From: a virus
Virus record (IMG/VR): IMGVR_UViG_3300030117_005059
Location: 1 to 63,714 of that record
Reading direction: 5' to 3' (one strand)
Length of the DNA stretch: 63,714 bases
Notes under the pieces: generated by a model
Databases searched by the model: none
What the model was told of the DNA's origin: nothing
Seen by the model: only the letters and a program-made list of their open reading frames with translations
In this document: positions 52,401 to 60,428 of the stretch, in pieces
How the letters are laid out: each line of letters starts with the position of its first letter
Numbering within the stretch: position 1 is the first letter of the stretch
Program-made: the position numbers and the translations under genes

Positions 52401-55400
52401 GCGTTGATCCGGTAATAACTCTATTGATCGATGCGGTACCATTACCCTTAAGATCTAAGGTAAAACCTTCTCGACGATTAGTAATGTCAACTGTGTGTTC
52501 GGACACCACAGAATCAGATCTAGTTGGTGGAAACATTAGATGATTAAGTTGATTCCTATATTGTCTGCCGCCGACATGTTGCCTGGTAAACGGTCCCTGC
52601 ATTCCGTCTTCAAATCCGTCCATACCATCAGAGTCTTCATGATAACCAGAGAAATCAACCTTTCTAATGCCCGCTGTTGATAAGCTGTGTTGATACCCAG
52701 TTTCCACACTAGAACTCTGAACGGTAAACGGTGTAAACAGTTCACCCTTAACAAGCGATCCGTTCTTCTTAGCTCTAAATGGAACTTTTCTTTTTAGCCC
52801 AACTGGGTGACCATATTCGTCTCTTTGGATTAGGTCGTCTTCGCTCTCGATCGTTTCAAATCGGTCAATTAAGATTTGTTCTGTTGGAGCGGTTCTATCT
52901 TTAGGTTGGAACTGGTTTGAACCTTGACGTATAAATCTGCTTAGTTGCAAACTCGTCTTAGCATAACCTTTATGATCTTCGGTTCTCTTAATAGTTGTAA
53001 AGATTCTAGATCTTGTATTAAGGGTGCCTGATAAATGATCTGAGTTGTTTGGTGTTCTCTCTACGTTCTTATCAATTATTGAAGAAGAAAGAATCCCGGT
53101 GCCACGCTCCGCACGCTTTGCCCACCATTGAGTATTTCTATCTTGGTGCCTACTACCAGCACCGTCGCCCGCCATCTCTGCTGGACCGTCGTTCCTTGAT
53201 CCGGTTCGAGGTGGTGCGTGTGCTAATCGCCAATTGTAAGAACGCTCTTCGATGCCTTGGATCGATGCGATTGGCTCTGGTTCGGTTCTCTTAAGGTGTG
53301 TGTAAGCATATTGATATTTGTTTCTTTCTAGAACATGACTTTCAATAATATTCCGAACTTCCTCTGGCACGCCAGCGGAGGCAGGGAATAGTTGTGTTAA
53401 CATACTACCAATCGCACTGTCAAGCCATTTATAGTAGTCAACATAGGCTTCAACATTTGGGGTGTTTTCAATTCTTCTAAAGAATATCTCTCTTAGTTTC
53501 GATAGATCTTTATAGTCTGCACGGTATTTATTTACGGGCTCACCAATCAAATTATTGAAATCATCGATAGACGCAAAGAAGCTTAACATTTCGTTTGAGA
53601 TCGCATCGTACATGCTCTTTTCGACATTAAAGAAATATCTTGTCGGCACATCGTCTCTTTGAAATTGTACATCATCCGTGGTAAGTACTTGGACAAAATC
53701 TTGCGGATGAAGCTCTTCCGGTAAAGCTAACTTACCAGAGTAAACAAATTCTTTTCTTACAGGTTTATCTTTTACCTTGAAGAAGTCACCACGAGCATTA
53801 TGCTTCTGCAAACTCTGACTTAATGCTGCTAAATATGTTTCTTGATATTCGTTACCCACAGAACCTGAACTAAAGTCAAGCACTCTGAATCTGCCTTCGC
53901 CATCACTACCGGTGACGTTTGCAAAGTCCCAATGTAGTGCTAGTGTTTCGATAGAGGGAACGTAAACACTCGGAGTGCTTTCAAAATTATATTCATTTCT
54001 AAATGGGTGTTTAGTCCCGTAAGAATCAGCATCAATAGCATGTGCATTAATAGTCTCGTTATCAAGGAATGAATTCCAAAAACGAACACTAGCAAATTTA
54101 CTTTCTGCTTTTGTTAGCACTGAGCCAGTAAAGTTTGTTCTGCTAGCCCCAGCATAAACAACCTTATTGGACATTAAAATACTAGAACCTGTGGCGTAGT
54201 TTAATGTTGTGGATGCCGAAAAGTGTGCTTGCTTCTCACCCAATAACATGTTTACGCCATAAAGGTCTAGTGTATACGAAGAGGAGAACTTAGTAGCAGT
54301 TGTACCACTAAGCTCTGTGCCACCAGCACCCTCAGCAAACGGTCTCTTAGCCGGAGCTAGTCGTACTGCAATATTCCATTTTTTATTATCAAATGCGTTC
54401 CGCATAACTGAGGATGACAATAGCACATCACCTGCTCTATTCTTGATAATAAAATAAGCGTCCCTAGAAGCTTGGATCGGAGAAACAACCTCGGAGTAAT
54501 CTGTTGTTGAATGCACCGAATATACCTGCAAACCAAAATCGTTATCTGCATCTGCCCATTTTCTTCCTGTACTCACAGGAGACGAGTCGTCCGGGGTGTG
54601 AAACCCAAACATAGACGCCGTAGCATTAGTCAAAGCTTTGTAGAGTTTTTCTCCTGGCTCTGGTCGGCGAGGTAAAATAAACTCACCCTGTAGTGTTATG
54701 GCTGTATCTTTTATATTTGACCCACTAAGAATACCTACTGATCCAAGAGACCCGGTATTATAGTTTTGGTATACAATGCCTTCCATGTCATCGTATCTTC
54801 TTAGACCAGAAACGTCCACATACTTTTTATCAGATACAGAGCTTAAGTATTGACTCTTAAGTTCGTATGTTTGGTCATTAGCATAAGTCTTAACTTTTAC
54901 AAGTTTTTCATCTACACCAAGAGATCGTATTAAGTTTCTAAAGCTTTTGTGAGTGCCCTTTGACTTGTACAAGTAGACAACATTATTATAGAGGTTTTTA
55001 TAAATTTCATTCTTAACGTCGTAAAGTTTGCTCTCAAAGACTCGCTTGTCATCCTTTTGTAAAACCTGTGCCAGAACACTAGCATTAGCAAACAATTCTG
55101 GAGCTTCAAATCCTAAAGATTCAAGTAGTCTTTCACCATATGGAAACGGCTTGTTGCTACCGCTGGTGTATCCAATATCTTTTACTTTTGACAGCGTGCT
55201 AATTTGTGCATATAAAGTATCAAAATAACTTGATATGATCTGAGTTAGTTGTTTAAGTTGACCACCTGTATTTTCGTCTTGTTCGATAATCCAAGTAGGC
55301 ATAGTAAAAAACAGATTTGATGTGTTGTTTTGATCATGGGCAATACCACCAGACAACAAACTATTCCTTGACCCGGTTAAGATTGGATTAGAAGTTCTGA

Positions 55401-56694
55401 TAATTGGATCGCCAAATTCAACAACAGAAGCAGAGGCTTCCATAATAGCGGAACTAGTTGATCTAGTGCCAACGGAATAACCACTGATGGTGCCGTTATT
55501 AATTCTACCGGAGTAATCAAGAACAACTTTATCAATTTGATTGCTGTCAGTTATTCCTTCATTAAATTTAAAGTATACACCAAGCTTTGACTTTCTGCCT
55601 TTTTGGTTTGAGCCGCCGTCAACATTAGAAAACCAGTTTCTTCCAATATCATCCGACTTCCTAAACTGCTTCCAGTATCTAAACTCATCCAAAGAGGCTG
55701 ATAGTTTACCCATGCCACTTACGATAGAAGTAGATGTGCCAGAGGGATTTGTTCTAAGGGCACCAATATGAGCTATCAACGTACCTGTCACTAAGCCAAT
55801 TCCTTGACCTGTAAGTATTTGTTTACCCTCTGGTTCGCCATTCTTATAGAAGTCAATCTGAGTTCCTGTACTAGAACTAAGAAAAGAGAAAGCATAGTGT
55901 GTAAACTGATTGTCAGCTAAAGATAAGCCACCGGTAAGTGGTACGCCTTGCCTAAACACACCCTTGGTTCCAGACTGATGAGTTACATAAAATCTATCGG
56001 CTGAGCGGCTTAGCTCAATCGTAAATCTACCATACGCTTCGCTGGCACTCGGTTCACCATTCCAGACATCTAATACTACCTCTCTTTGCGAGACAGACCC
56101 AGTAAAGTTCTTTTTCTTAAACCAAAACTCTACCGAAGATCCACTTGGTCCACCGAATGATAAGTTATTAGATTTTAAATCGGATGCTTTAAATACATTC
56201 GCTTTACCGTCTCTAATTTTAGGATTACCTGAACGGTCAAGATTGGGACTAGGGTGTGGACCACCCTTTACAATAATAAAGCTTCCGCCCGTAGCGGTCG
56301 AGTAGCCGCCAATAGCTGAACCAGTGGTGCCATATGAAATACCAAGATTAACAAACCCTGTAGATTTTGGGTACTTAACATCAAAGATATATTTCTCAAA
56401 AGGATTTAAACTATTTTCAAACTTTAATTTTTCTCTGTTACTGCCGTCATAAGGATAAAAGTTTACAACATGAGAAAAAGCATTTCTATAGTACTCCTCG
56501 GCTGATCCAAATTTTGCAAAGTTCTCTGGTCTCGAATAGTCCACCGGGGGGACAAACTCAAGTCTTTTCTTTTCAGCTTCTACAATTTGCTGTGGGTCTT
56601 CTACTTCTCTAGCCAAAGTATTTAAACTGTTGGCTTTCAGTAGCTTACCAGAATTTTTACGATTTTTGTCGTCAAATAACTTTTTGATACTCAT
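46411..56694 (-). CDS. Giant tail protein (3427 residues) with LamG-like and gpI-like segments
   Basis: The largest gene here. Residues 150-400 form a LamG/concanavalin-like jellyroll (SSVEFWFKKKNFTG, then LSLADNQFTHYAFSF and LSASLDEFRYWKQ), a common carbohydrate-binding module. Residues 470-610 carry PTWIIEQDENTGGQLKQLTQ, FGERLLESLGFEAPELF-like sequence and YNNVVYLYKSKGTHKSFRNL, which resembles the KGT segment of P2 gpI-like baseplate proteins. The rest is Ser/Thr/Gly-rich beta sequence. It starts four bases after the previous stop. I infer a baseplate-bound fibre or whisker. Confidence 0.68.
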   Translation of the reverse strand: MSIKKLFDDKNRKNSGKLLKANSLNTLAREVEDPQQIVEAEKKRLEFVPPVDYSRPENFAKFGSAEEYYRNAFSHVVNFYPYDGSNREKLKFENSLNPFEKYIFDVKYPKSTGFVNLGISYGTTGSAIGGYSTATGGSFIIVKGGPHPSPNLDRSGNPKIRDGKANVFKASDLKSNNLSFGGPSGSSVEFWFKKKNFTGSVSQREVVLDVWNGEPSASEAYGRFTIELSRSADRFYVTHQSGTKGVFRQGVPLTGGLSLADNQFTHYAFSFLSSSTGTQIDFYKNGEPEGKQILTGQGIGLVTGTLIAHIGALRTNPSGTSTSIVSGMGKLSASLDEFRYWKQFRKSDDIGRNWFSNVDGGSNQKGRKSKLGVYFKFNEGITDSNQIDKVVLDYSGRINNGTISGYSVGTRSTSSAIMEASASVVEFGDPIIRTSNPILTGSRNSLLSGGIAHDQNNTSNLFFTMPTWIIEQDENTGGQLKQLTQIISSYFDTLYAQISTLSKVKDIGYTSGSNKPFPYGERLLESLGFEAPELFANASVLAQVLQKDDKRVFESKLYDVKNEIYKNLYNNVVYLYKSKGTHKSFRNLIRSLGVDEKLVKVKTYANDQTYELKSQYLSSVSDKKYVDVSGLRRYDDMEGIVYQNYNTGSLGSVGILSGSNIKDTAITLQGEFILPRRPEPGEKLYKALTNATASMFGFHTPDDSSPVSTGRKWADADNDFGLQVYSVHSTTDYSEVVSPIQASRDAYFIIKNRAGDVLLSSSVMRNAFDNKKWNIAVRLAPAKRPFAEGAGGTELSGTTATKFSSSYTLDLYGVNMLLGEKQAHFSASTTLNYATGSSILMSNKVVYAGASRTNFTGSVLTKAESKFASVRFWNSFLDNETINAHAIDADSYGTKHPFRNEYNFESTPSVYVPSIETLALHWDFANVTGSDGEGRFRVLDFSSGSVGNEYQETYLAALSQSLQKHNARGDFFKVKDKPVRKEFVYSGKLALPEELHPQDFVQVLTTDDVQFQRDDVPTRYFFNVEKSMYDAISNEMLSFFASIDDFNNLIGEPVNKYRADYKDLSKLREIFFRRIENTPNVEAYVDYYKWLDSAIGSMLTQLFPASAGVPEEVRNIIESHVLERNKYQYAYTHLKRTEPEPIASIQGIEERSYNWRLAHAPPRTGSRNDGPAEMAGDGAGSRHQDRNTQWWAKRAERGTGILSSSIIDKNVERTPNNSDHLSGTLNTRSRIFTTIKRTEDHKGYAKTSLQLSRFIRQGSNQFQPKDRTAPTEQILIDRFETIESEDDLIQRDEYGHPVGLKRKVPFRAKKNGSLVKGELFTPFTVQSSSVETGYQHSLSTAGIRKVDFSGYHEDSDGMDGFEDGMQGPFTRQHVGGRQYRNQLNHLMFPPTRSDSVVSEHTVDITNRREGFTLDLKGNGTASINRVITGSTPKGHFLRGVGNRTVLNIANIKTTASAVIVGNFQNTYEVVQTSDRSINNLDYRKNTANYTSNASSSPYVAGIVDFLIPNRTVTKGVFVERFSSPGGIETQTPAYLDRETQQFSANNALTFRNISVRNILNSQLRTHQAFGGFIPGIWGGLSVSGTRVQGKGYRNLPGGVSTAELSLPDHLEYLTTGSQAGSIDELLASAHKVQRNGLLRFEYGAPNAASSPEIEDFSEVIDGDPFTKAVVYVTGASYDNAFVSHPIPRADRTAWFMNMSGADAAHMAGGSGYAAGESLYDTWVRNSSLYPTGGIAIPSPSLISGTYYTASSGLNASKDDNVFEIDHLQGGVFGRFQTLSTDTPGDEIPSDADFGSLFDQRFDGGLPFVFGGGKPGVPLNAPNPGVPAGDWRMDREKYVNHVLGAGTTGKAPTQTELDSYRSSSIQISRQDQNKMIWKWAADIRAFVPFTQLRQYDLHPLSRKRRGSKFMNTIRLVTKQNQANDPQAPVIEVAEEFTESPVSINQKPDEMDIVVANFAEANNDPLDTALNTNINQALQRNVFSEQTITFSEGNIRQGFSNVLLDKKLQRGKNTQTPYTYMTRLRKDAPFQQYLNGIYAVTRYKHEEVVFPRDKFSALSGTRRRENYRFPSWADDQISPEHILDTPFNGFLGNTATSTNGMSSSHEHLQQLIGGSTAINGQDSIRQKMTRQTPRYKLWSFHPNPVSSSFTVRPKNQLSENTSDEMSTARNCFGLTRRKQSPVTPFMTDRGFMTENESIYSNFGPFLTFVSRSGSAWPLDSFQFSDACLDTEGSGSVSFGRLGITGTAIAHTFPAGELMMVPWDPIEYSGSVLAFKDLARSGHHFTHHTASKHRAIAKVADSSSVAISDFDRYIMPKYVYSVATSAHLSFTHQKHADSNHSVLLSGNNPGASDNFGPLAMIGYSPGGPTTRPSWTAYRRRYDAINRLNSPDSDSSIKYIPKLLPSPRGPFYNTYSDFKKDVENAGKDYTILAEYKNSDHVLDRVKSKQGDNFVFSENMFNLTGAAVSSSGQDGFISRFMLSDLFQQGEKLLLDDLDALSRPTDYLIKTNTVQKLLPYHGFYPVNRTLQIATLFSQSYVGDLTGEDATIVGSGISIERPRAYQTLIDPLFAPGILYNSIRYGVAVDHPVRTVDQLQSGFETTGSHKRPLGGVLAKSVGLLLPSGSVPYQIAAGTRCFPAGRDEFSGRVIIDDPAAATTTERNHSTAVRSFFYGRRLPFETLLNPKQFITPKTPLVDYHINPTFAQKVTASISDDASAPDDTPFRSAMGNFLGSVPDFFLENEGVTMVVGKPEDPQNITVLSGAMYVGEVVLRQTPNFNIYSNPQANGPATATGSIGWDALDTFVKTVASKHNAHTPLKGPDGVTRHDQWPKHHGEFAPHTAPYYYGPSVARFTYIAPGVDAEGNALRADEATSVTLKQIIQGCKIDFLNEDSWKYDCDHSGTVVIPPYGWNRAWANRMNLDATLVLDNRHAGIEPQNSWAIGTRWESPVLDFPNTSWHDDEGSNEVGHPFAERPQGSYNFSSSIKNGEFNRVDRNLSAAPHTYGMWHQYGILPFEGEGVFMELNNVDPDEQQLIRRIISNGFERNVKDSVDDTRSTGSLSIASNHFEYRFSVDENNRTSIAKFGGIVSNNHSIANLLSIDRFRVDGSGSIYNQSVRLIDKINPVEKSRIKHLKGSLWTLTGFKQEDIGKRFQIGKVATSKTISEAIVAIPFINTDGEEFEFITIPPPRQGENEGPQVAKLREKLALYNLPPALERNLSVLIPKEFPIIPDGFDFSQPRLNTEKRPFAIYLFEFNMELNQQDITDIWNNVMPRASVKTLAEETSGTVFSVDHAIPCSDFTAESIGRIDRRLRDLIDIQNPEILGAPPGLDDRVRWMVFKVKRRSVQSYEEMIQNSLLNAGAIDESEAPVLRGPKAYAKRDRNFNWPYDFFSMIEMAKVTTGVQFRPDVSEIDVGGDFKVKQPEIGGGGREED

Positions 56695-56697
56695 TTG

Positions 56698-58182
56698 CTA
56701 CTCGTCTACCCTAAACTTAAACACCTCTGGTTGTTCTTGGTACTGTCCAAGTAAGTAGTATGTCAACCTAATTCCATACGAGTATCCGGGCTCTAATAAA
56801 GACATATCCAAATCAAAATAATTTCCACTCACGTCGTAGGAAGTTCTTGTTTGATTATCGCTACCTGTACCATAGCCAATAGCCTCGATGTCATCTGTAA
56901 TTCTGACAACTTTATAGTAAGCATCTTCAATAAGCGAGGTTTCAATTTTCTTACTTGCAACTGAATAAATCGTTGGACTCCAGTCTTTCGGTCTCGCATA
57001 AATCCTTAACCTAGGTTTATCTTTAGGGCGATAGCTTGATTTTAAATTTCTAATACTATTGAGATATGTCCTGCTTTCATCAAACTCTTGAGCTTGGGGG
57101 TTTTTAGGTCTAAAAGACCCTGTGTGAAAGGTCGTTGATCCAGTAAACCAGACATCATGCAAAATAGATGCGGTAAGGGTGGACGCAAAAGAGCAAGTGT
57201 AAATACCGGAAACATGTATGCCGTTTTCAAACAGCCTAGAGGCTTCAACCGCAGTTACTGACTCACCACTTGAACTAACCACAGTCTGAGCAGATTCTGA
57301 CACATTAGAAAAAATGCTGACTTTAAGTTTGTTACTGTTCAGCCCAGGAATATCTTTAAGTTGTCCCCGAAATCTGTTGTACAAATACAGGCGATTAATA
57401 TTGTCCTCTTTATCTAAAAGTGAACTGCTTATAAAAAACGACCCTCTATGATCTTTCCTTGAGTCGTCCCATCTTGCCTCAATGACAGGTCTTCGGTAGA
57501 AGAACTCTGTCGTTCTTGCAAAAAACTTTTTAGTGTAAAGTGTACCATTGTTGCCGCTTAGACTTGAAGCAATATGCTTAAGCAGAAAGCCATAGTTTTC
57601 TTTTGTCCCATCAATCCAGTTTTCAACTGCCGTGGTAACATCAATCTCAATGTCTTCAAAACCATGCTTAAAATTGACTGACGCAGAAAAATTATCTGTA
57701 TCTGTTAAGGAGTGAAAATCACCCCCTGGTTCGTTCCAGGCACTACCAGATGAAGCAGAGAGAAAACTGGAAAAGCCTGTGTCAGAATAAGTGTCCATAT
57801 CAAGACCACGACCTTCGCTCCAACTTTTTGATATAATCTTAACATCAAGATCAAAATCTTCTGGGGTTGACTCTGCGTGCGGCGCATTAAACATTCTTAG
57901 ATAAAAACTAACTTTGCCTTGCGCTGGGATTTTGTTGTCGTTCCTGTCCCTGTGGATTGTTTCAATTGCGGTATCCGTTCCAGAAATAGGAAACTGAATT
58001 ATAATTCTTGCTTCTTCTGCGCTCTCTGCACTGATGCTAGCTGATGTTTGCCCGTGGATAACAAACGTTTCTAAAACATCAGCGGCACCCATGTTTGCTT
58101 TAGTTGCCCTTGTAGAAAGGTTTGATTCAAAAGCGTTTGTGATTGTGTTATCTGCCTCGGCAACATATCTTTTTATAGCCAT
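56698..58182 (-). CDS. DNRLRE-like tail protein
   Basis: A 494-residue protein. Residues 1-240 fit the DNRLRE-type beta-sandwich: ADVLETFVIHG, RIIIQFPIS, IISKSWSEGRGLDMDTYSDT and IEIDVTTAVENWIDGTKENY, with the Trp/Gly pattern of that module found in surface and phage structural proteins. The remaining half is beta-rich (LEPGYSYGIRLTYYLLGQ). It is coupled to the gp6-like gene by TAATG. It probably contributes to the baseplate rim or fibre attachment. Confidence 0.6.
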   Translation of the reverse strand: MAIKRYVAEADNTITNAFESNLSTRATKANMGAADVLETFVIHGQTSASISAESAEEARIIIQFPISGTDTAIETIHRDRNDNKIPAQGKVSFYLRMFNAPHAESTPEDFDLDVKIISKSWSEGRGLDMDTYSDTGFSSFLSASSGSAWNEPGGDFHSLTDTDNFSASVNFKHGFEDIEIDVTTAVENWIDGTKENYGFLLKHIASSLSGNNGTLYTKKFFARTTEFFYRRPVIEARWDDSRKDHRGSFFISSSLLDKEDNINRLYLYNRFRGQLKDIPGLNSNKLKVSIFSNVSESAQTVVSSSGESVTAVEASRLFENGIHVSGIYTCSFASTLTASILHDVWFTGSTTFHTGSFRPKNPQAQEFDESRTYLNSIRNLKSSYRPKDKPRLRIYARPKDWSPTIYSVASKKIETSLIEDAYYKVVRITDDIEAIGYGTGSDNQTRTSYDVSGNYFDLDMSLLEPGYSYGIRLTYYLLGQYQEQPEVFKFRVDE

Positions 58183-59969
58183 TATTTAACTACCCCGACG
58201 ATATCATCATCCAAATCATAAAATTCAAACGCCACATTTTGTGGTGGAGTTAAAACCCTACCATCACGAGATAAATTATTCTTTGCGATAAATGGATACT
58301 GGCTATATCCAGACGTAGTTTTCTCTTTTACTTGGACTGATATTACGTCTATAACACCGGGTACTGAATTCAGGTGTTTTGTGATTTCTGTAATATAGAG
58401 CGGCTCGCCCAAACCAAATGGAACTTTTAGTTTGTCTTTCAACTTTGTTAGGCACGCACGCAAAACATCATATTTATTCAAGTCAAATGCACCAATAACC
58501 TCAAATTTAATTTCAAGATTCGCTACCTTTCCGTCTAAAATGTCGATAGTATCGTTTATCATTTTATATTCTGTTAACCATCTTTTTAAGTTATTTTTTA
58601 AATTTTGTGGCGCTTCTGTAAATCTACCATCCGAGTCCTCGGACAAAACATAAAGGTTGAGATTTCTCTTCAGTGAATCTGGGTCTCTGACAACGTTAAC
58701 TCTCTTTACAGCCCCAAATCTATTTGGCATCCTATACGATAAGGCTATGTAATCCTGTGTCGTAACTGCTCTATTCTGTGTGGCAAAATAGTCATAAGCC
58801 CTTAATCTTACTTCGTCTACAGTGGGTGTAGTAATATCGCCAAGAATAGGGTCCTGATTAGTGCATTCAATTGTATCAATCATGATGCGGATCTTGCCTT
58901 CCTCTAAAGATGGTCTATCTTTAAAAACCAACAAAGGTCTAATAACAGTTGTAACAGTGTCTGCGCCAGCGTTAACATTAGACGTGGTGTTTACCCTGTA
59001 CGAAACAGTGAGAACAGTATTAGCTGGAACAACACCAAATTTGTCGGTCTTAAGAAGCTTAGTTGGGTCAAACGATTCATCTGAAACATAGTTTTTACCA
59101 AACCGCTGTAATGTTACGTCCGCTGGGTCTGCTATCTCATCGTTTGTTAAGCTTTCCTCGGACCCGTATCCAAATTGAATTTTTGTTTCACCGCCTTCAA
59201 AATCAACAGTAAATCTTCTTGGGACTGGTCTAGATCTAAGAGTAAACGGGACACTAGTTTTGTCTGTACCATAGTTTGGAACTTGATCAAAAATCACGTC
59301 TTGTGATAAATATGGAACTTGAAAATACTCATTACCTTCTGAGTCTTTGATGGATATAATTTCTGATATATTATCATCTTCAAGAGTTACCTGTAGAAAT
59401 TTTGTATAAGCGCCAACATCGACCAACTCTTGCCTTAGCTCACCAGAAACAACGTTACCAAATGCCTTGACAGCAAAAAAAGTTGGGTTCCCAGTTTCAG
59501 AGTTTTGTCTTGCGATAACAAATTCGTTTTGGTCTGCCGAAAAATCAACATCCTCTGTTAAGATAAAACTTGTTCCATTATCAGAGATTACTTCAGTATT
59601 TTTTTTCAGAATAGGAAGGTAGTCTCGATCTGGCGATGAACCATTGGAAGATACTGGAACTAACATAAAGAATGTCATGACACCAGTTGAAGATCTGGTT
59701 CCAATATCCCTATACCCAAGCTGTTTTGACAATCTTTCGATATTAGATCTTTCGAGGGCTGTATCCAGAAACGATTCATTGGTTTGATAATCGAGATAAA
59801 AAGAAAGTTGATCACCAACATAAGCAACTGTATCTAAGAGCAAAGAACCAAAAGATGCGTCATTGAAATCTTTAAAGGTGTCAGGGTAGTATCTTTTTGC
59901 ATGATCTACCAGTGCATCCTTGATCGATTCAAAGTCTCTGCTTGTATAACTTATTGGTCTCTTTGCCAT
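58182..59969 (-). CDS. 6: Baseplate wedge protein (T4 gp6/Baseplate_J-like)
   Basis: A 595-residue protein. The N-terminus (SYTSRDFESIKDALVDHAKR, FNDASFGSLLLDTVAYVGDQ, LSFYLDYQTNESFLDTA) and the later EVRLRAYDYFATQNRAVTTQDY segment match the gp6/Baseplate_J family. gp6 forms the continuous inner ring of the T4 baseplate. It starts seven bases after GAGG, right behind the gp25-like gene; gp25-gp6 adjacency is characteristic of contractile-tail phages. Confidence 0.88.
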   Translation of the reverse strand: MAKRPISYTSRDFESIKDALVDHAKRYYPDTFKDFNDASFGSLLLDTVAYVGDQLSFYLDYQTNESFLDTALERSNIERLSKQLGYRDIGTRSSTGVMTFFMLVPVSSNGSSPDRDYLPILKKNTEVISDNGTSFILTEDVDFSADQNEFVIARQNSETGNPTFFAVKAFGNVVSGELRQELVDVGAYTKFLQVTLEDDNISEIISIKDSEGNEYFQVPYLSQDVIFDQVPNYGTDKTSVPFTLRSRPVPRRFTVDFEGGETKIQFGYGSEESLTNDEIADPADVTLQRFGKNYVSDESFDPTKLLKTDKFGVVPANTVLTVSYRVNTTSNVNAGADTVTTVIRPLLVFKDRPSLEEGKIRIMIDTIECTNQDPILGDITTPTVDEVRLRAYDYFATQNRAVTTQDYIALSYRMPNRFGAVKRVNVVRDPDSLKRNLNLYVLSEDSDGRFTEAPQNLKNNLKRWLTEYKMINDTIDILDGKVANLEIKFEVIGAFDLNKYDVLRACLTKLKDKLKVPFGLGEPLYITEITKHLNSVPGVIDVISVQVKEKTTSGYSQYPFIAKNNLSRDGRVLTPPQNVAFEFYDLDDDIVGVVK

Positions 59970-59989
59970 TTGCTTACCTCTTTAAATAT

Positions 59990-60391
59990 CTAGACTGTAG
60001 AGTTAGATATCGTTAGTGTGCTCCTTGTGTCCAGTGGTAAAATGTTGTACACTATTGTAATCTGTATTTCGTTTGGTCCAAAATCTTGCCTCTCACTCTG
60101 ATTGTTTACGAAGATATCTTCAATTGTAACGAAAGGCATAAATGTGCGTACCTGTCCAAAAATTCTAGATCGAACTTTGTCAAACAATGCTTCGGTTATT
60201 GGCTCAAAAAGCAACTGCCTAATACCGGCACCAAAGTTAGGCAACATAACTCTTTCGCCTGGGTTTGTCAACATTAAGTTTTTAAAATTTTGTTGAACAT
60301 TTTCCCCAAGGGTTTTTGTAAGACGATATGGTCCGTCCTCTGAGTCATAAGCTAACGGAAGCTTTAGACTAATTCCCTGTTTTGATGCCAT
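59990..60391 (-). CDS. 25: Baseplate wedge protein (T4 gp25-like)
   Basis: A 133-residue protein, the usual gp25 length. The core motif NPGERVMLPNFGAGIRQLLF near residues 42-62 and the C-terminal RSTLTIS segment are the family's signatures. gp25 joins the wedge to the sheath in contractile tails. GAGG lies nine bases before ATG, and the gene is followed directly by gp6. Confidence 0.9.
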   Translation of the reverse strand: MASKQGISLKLPLAYDSEDGPYRLTKTLGENVQQNFKNLMLTNPGERVMLPNFGAGIRQLLFEPITEALFDKVRSRIFGQVRTFMPFVTIEDIFVNNQSERQDFGPNEIQITIVYNILPLDTRSTLTISNSTV

Positions 60392-60428
60392 CTTATTTTA
60401 CCTCTTTCATAAGTATCTTTGTCTTTTA

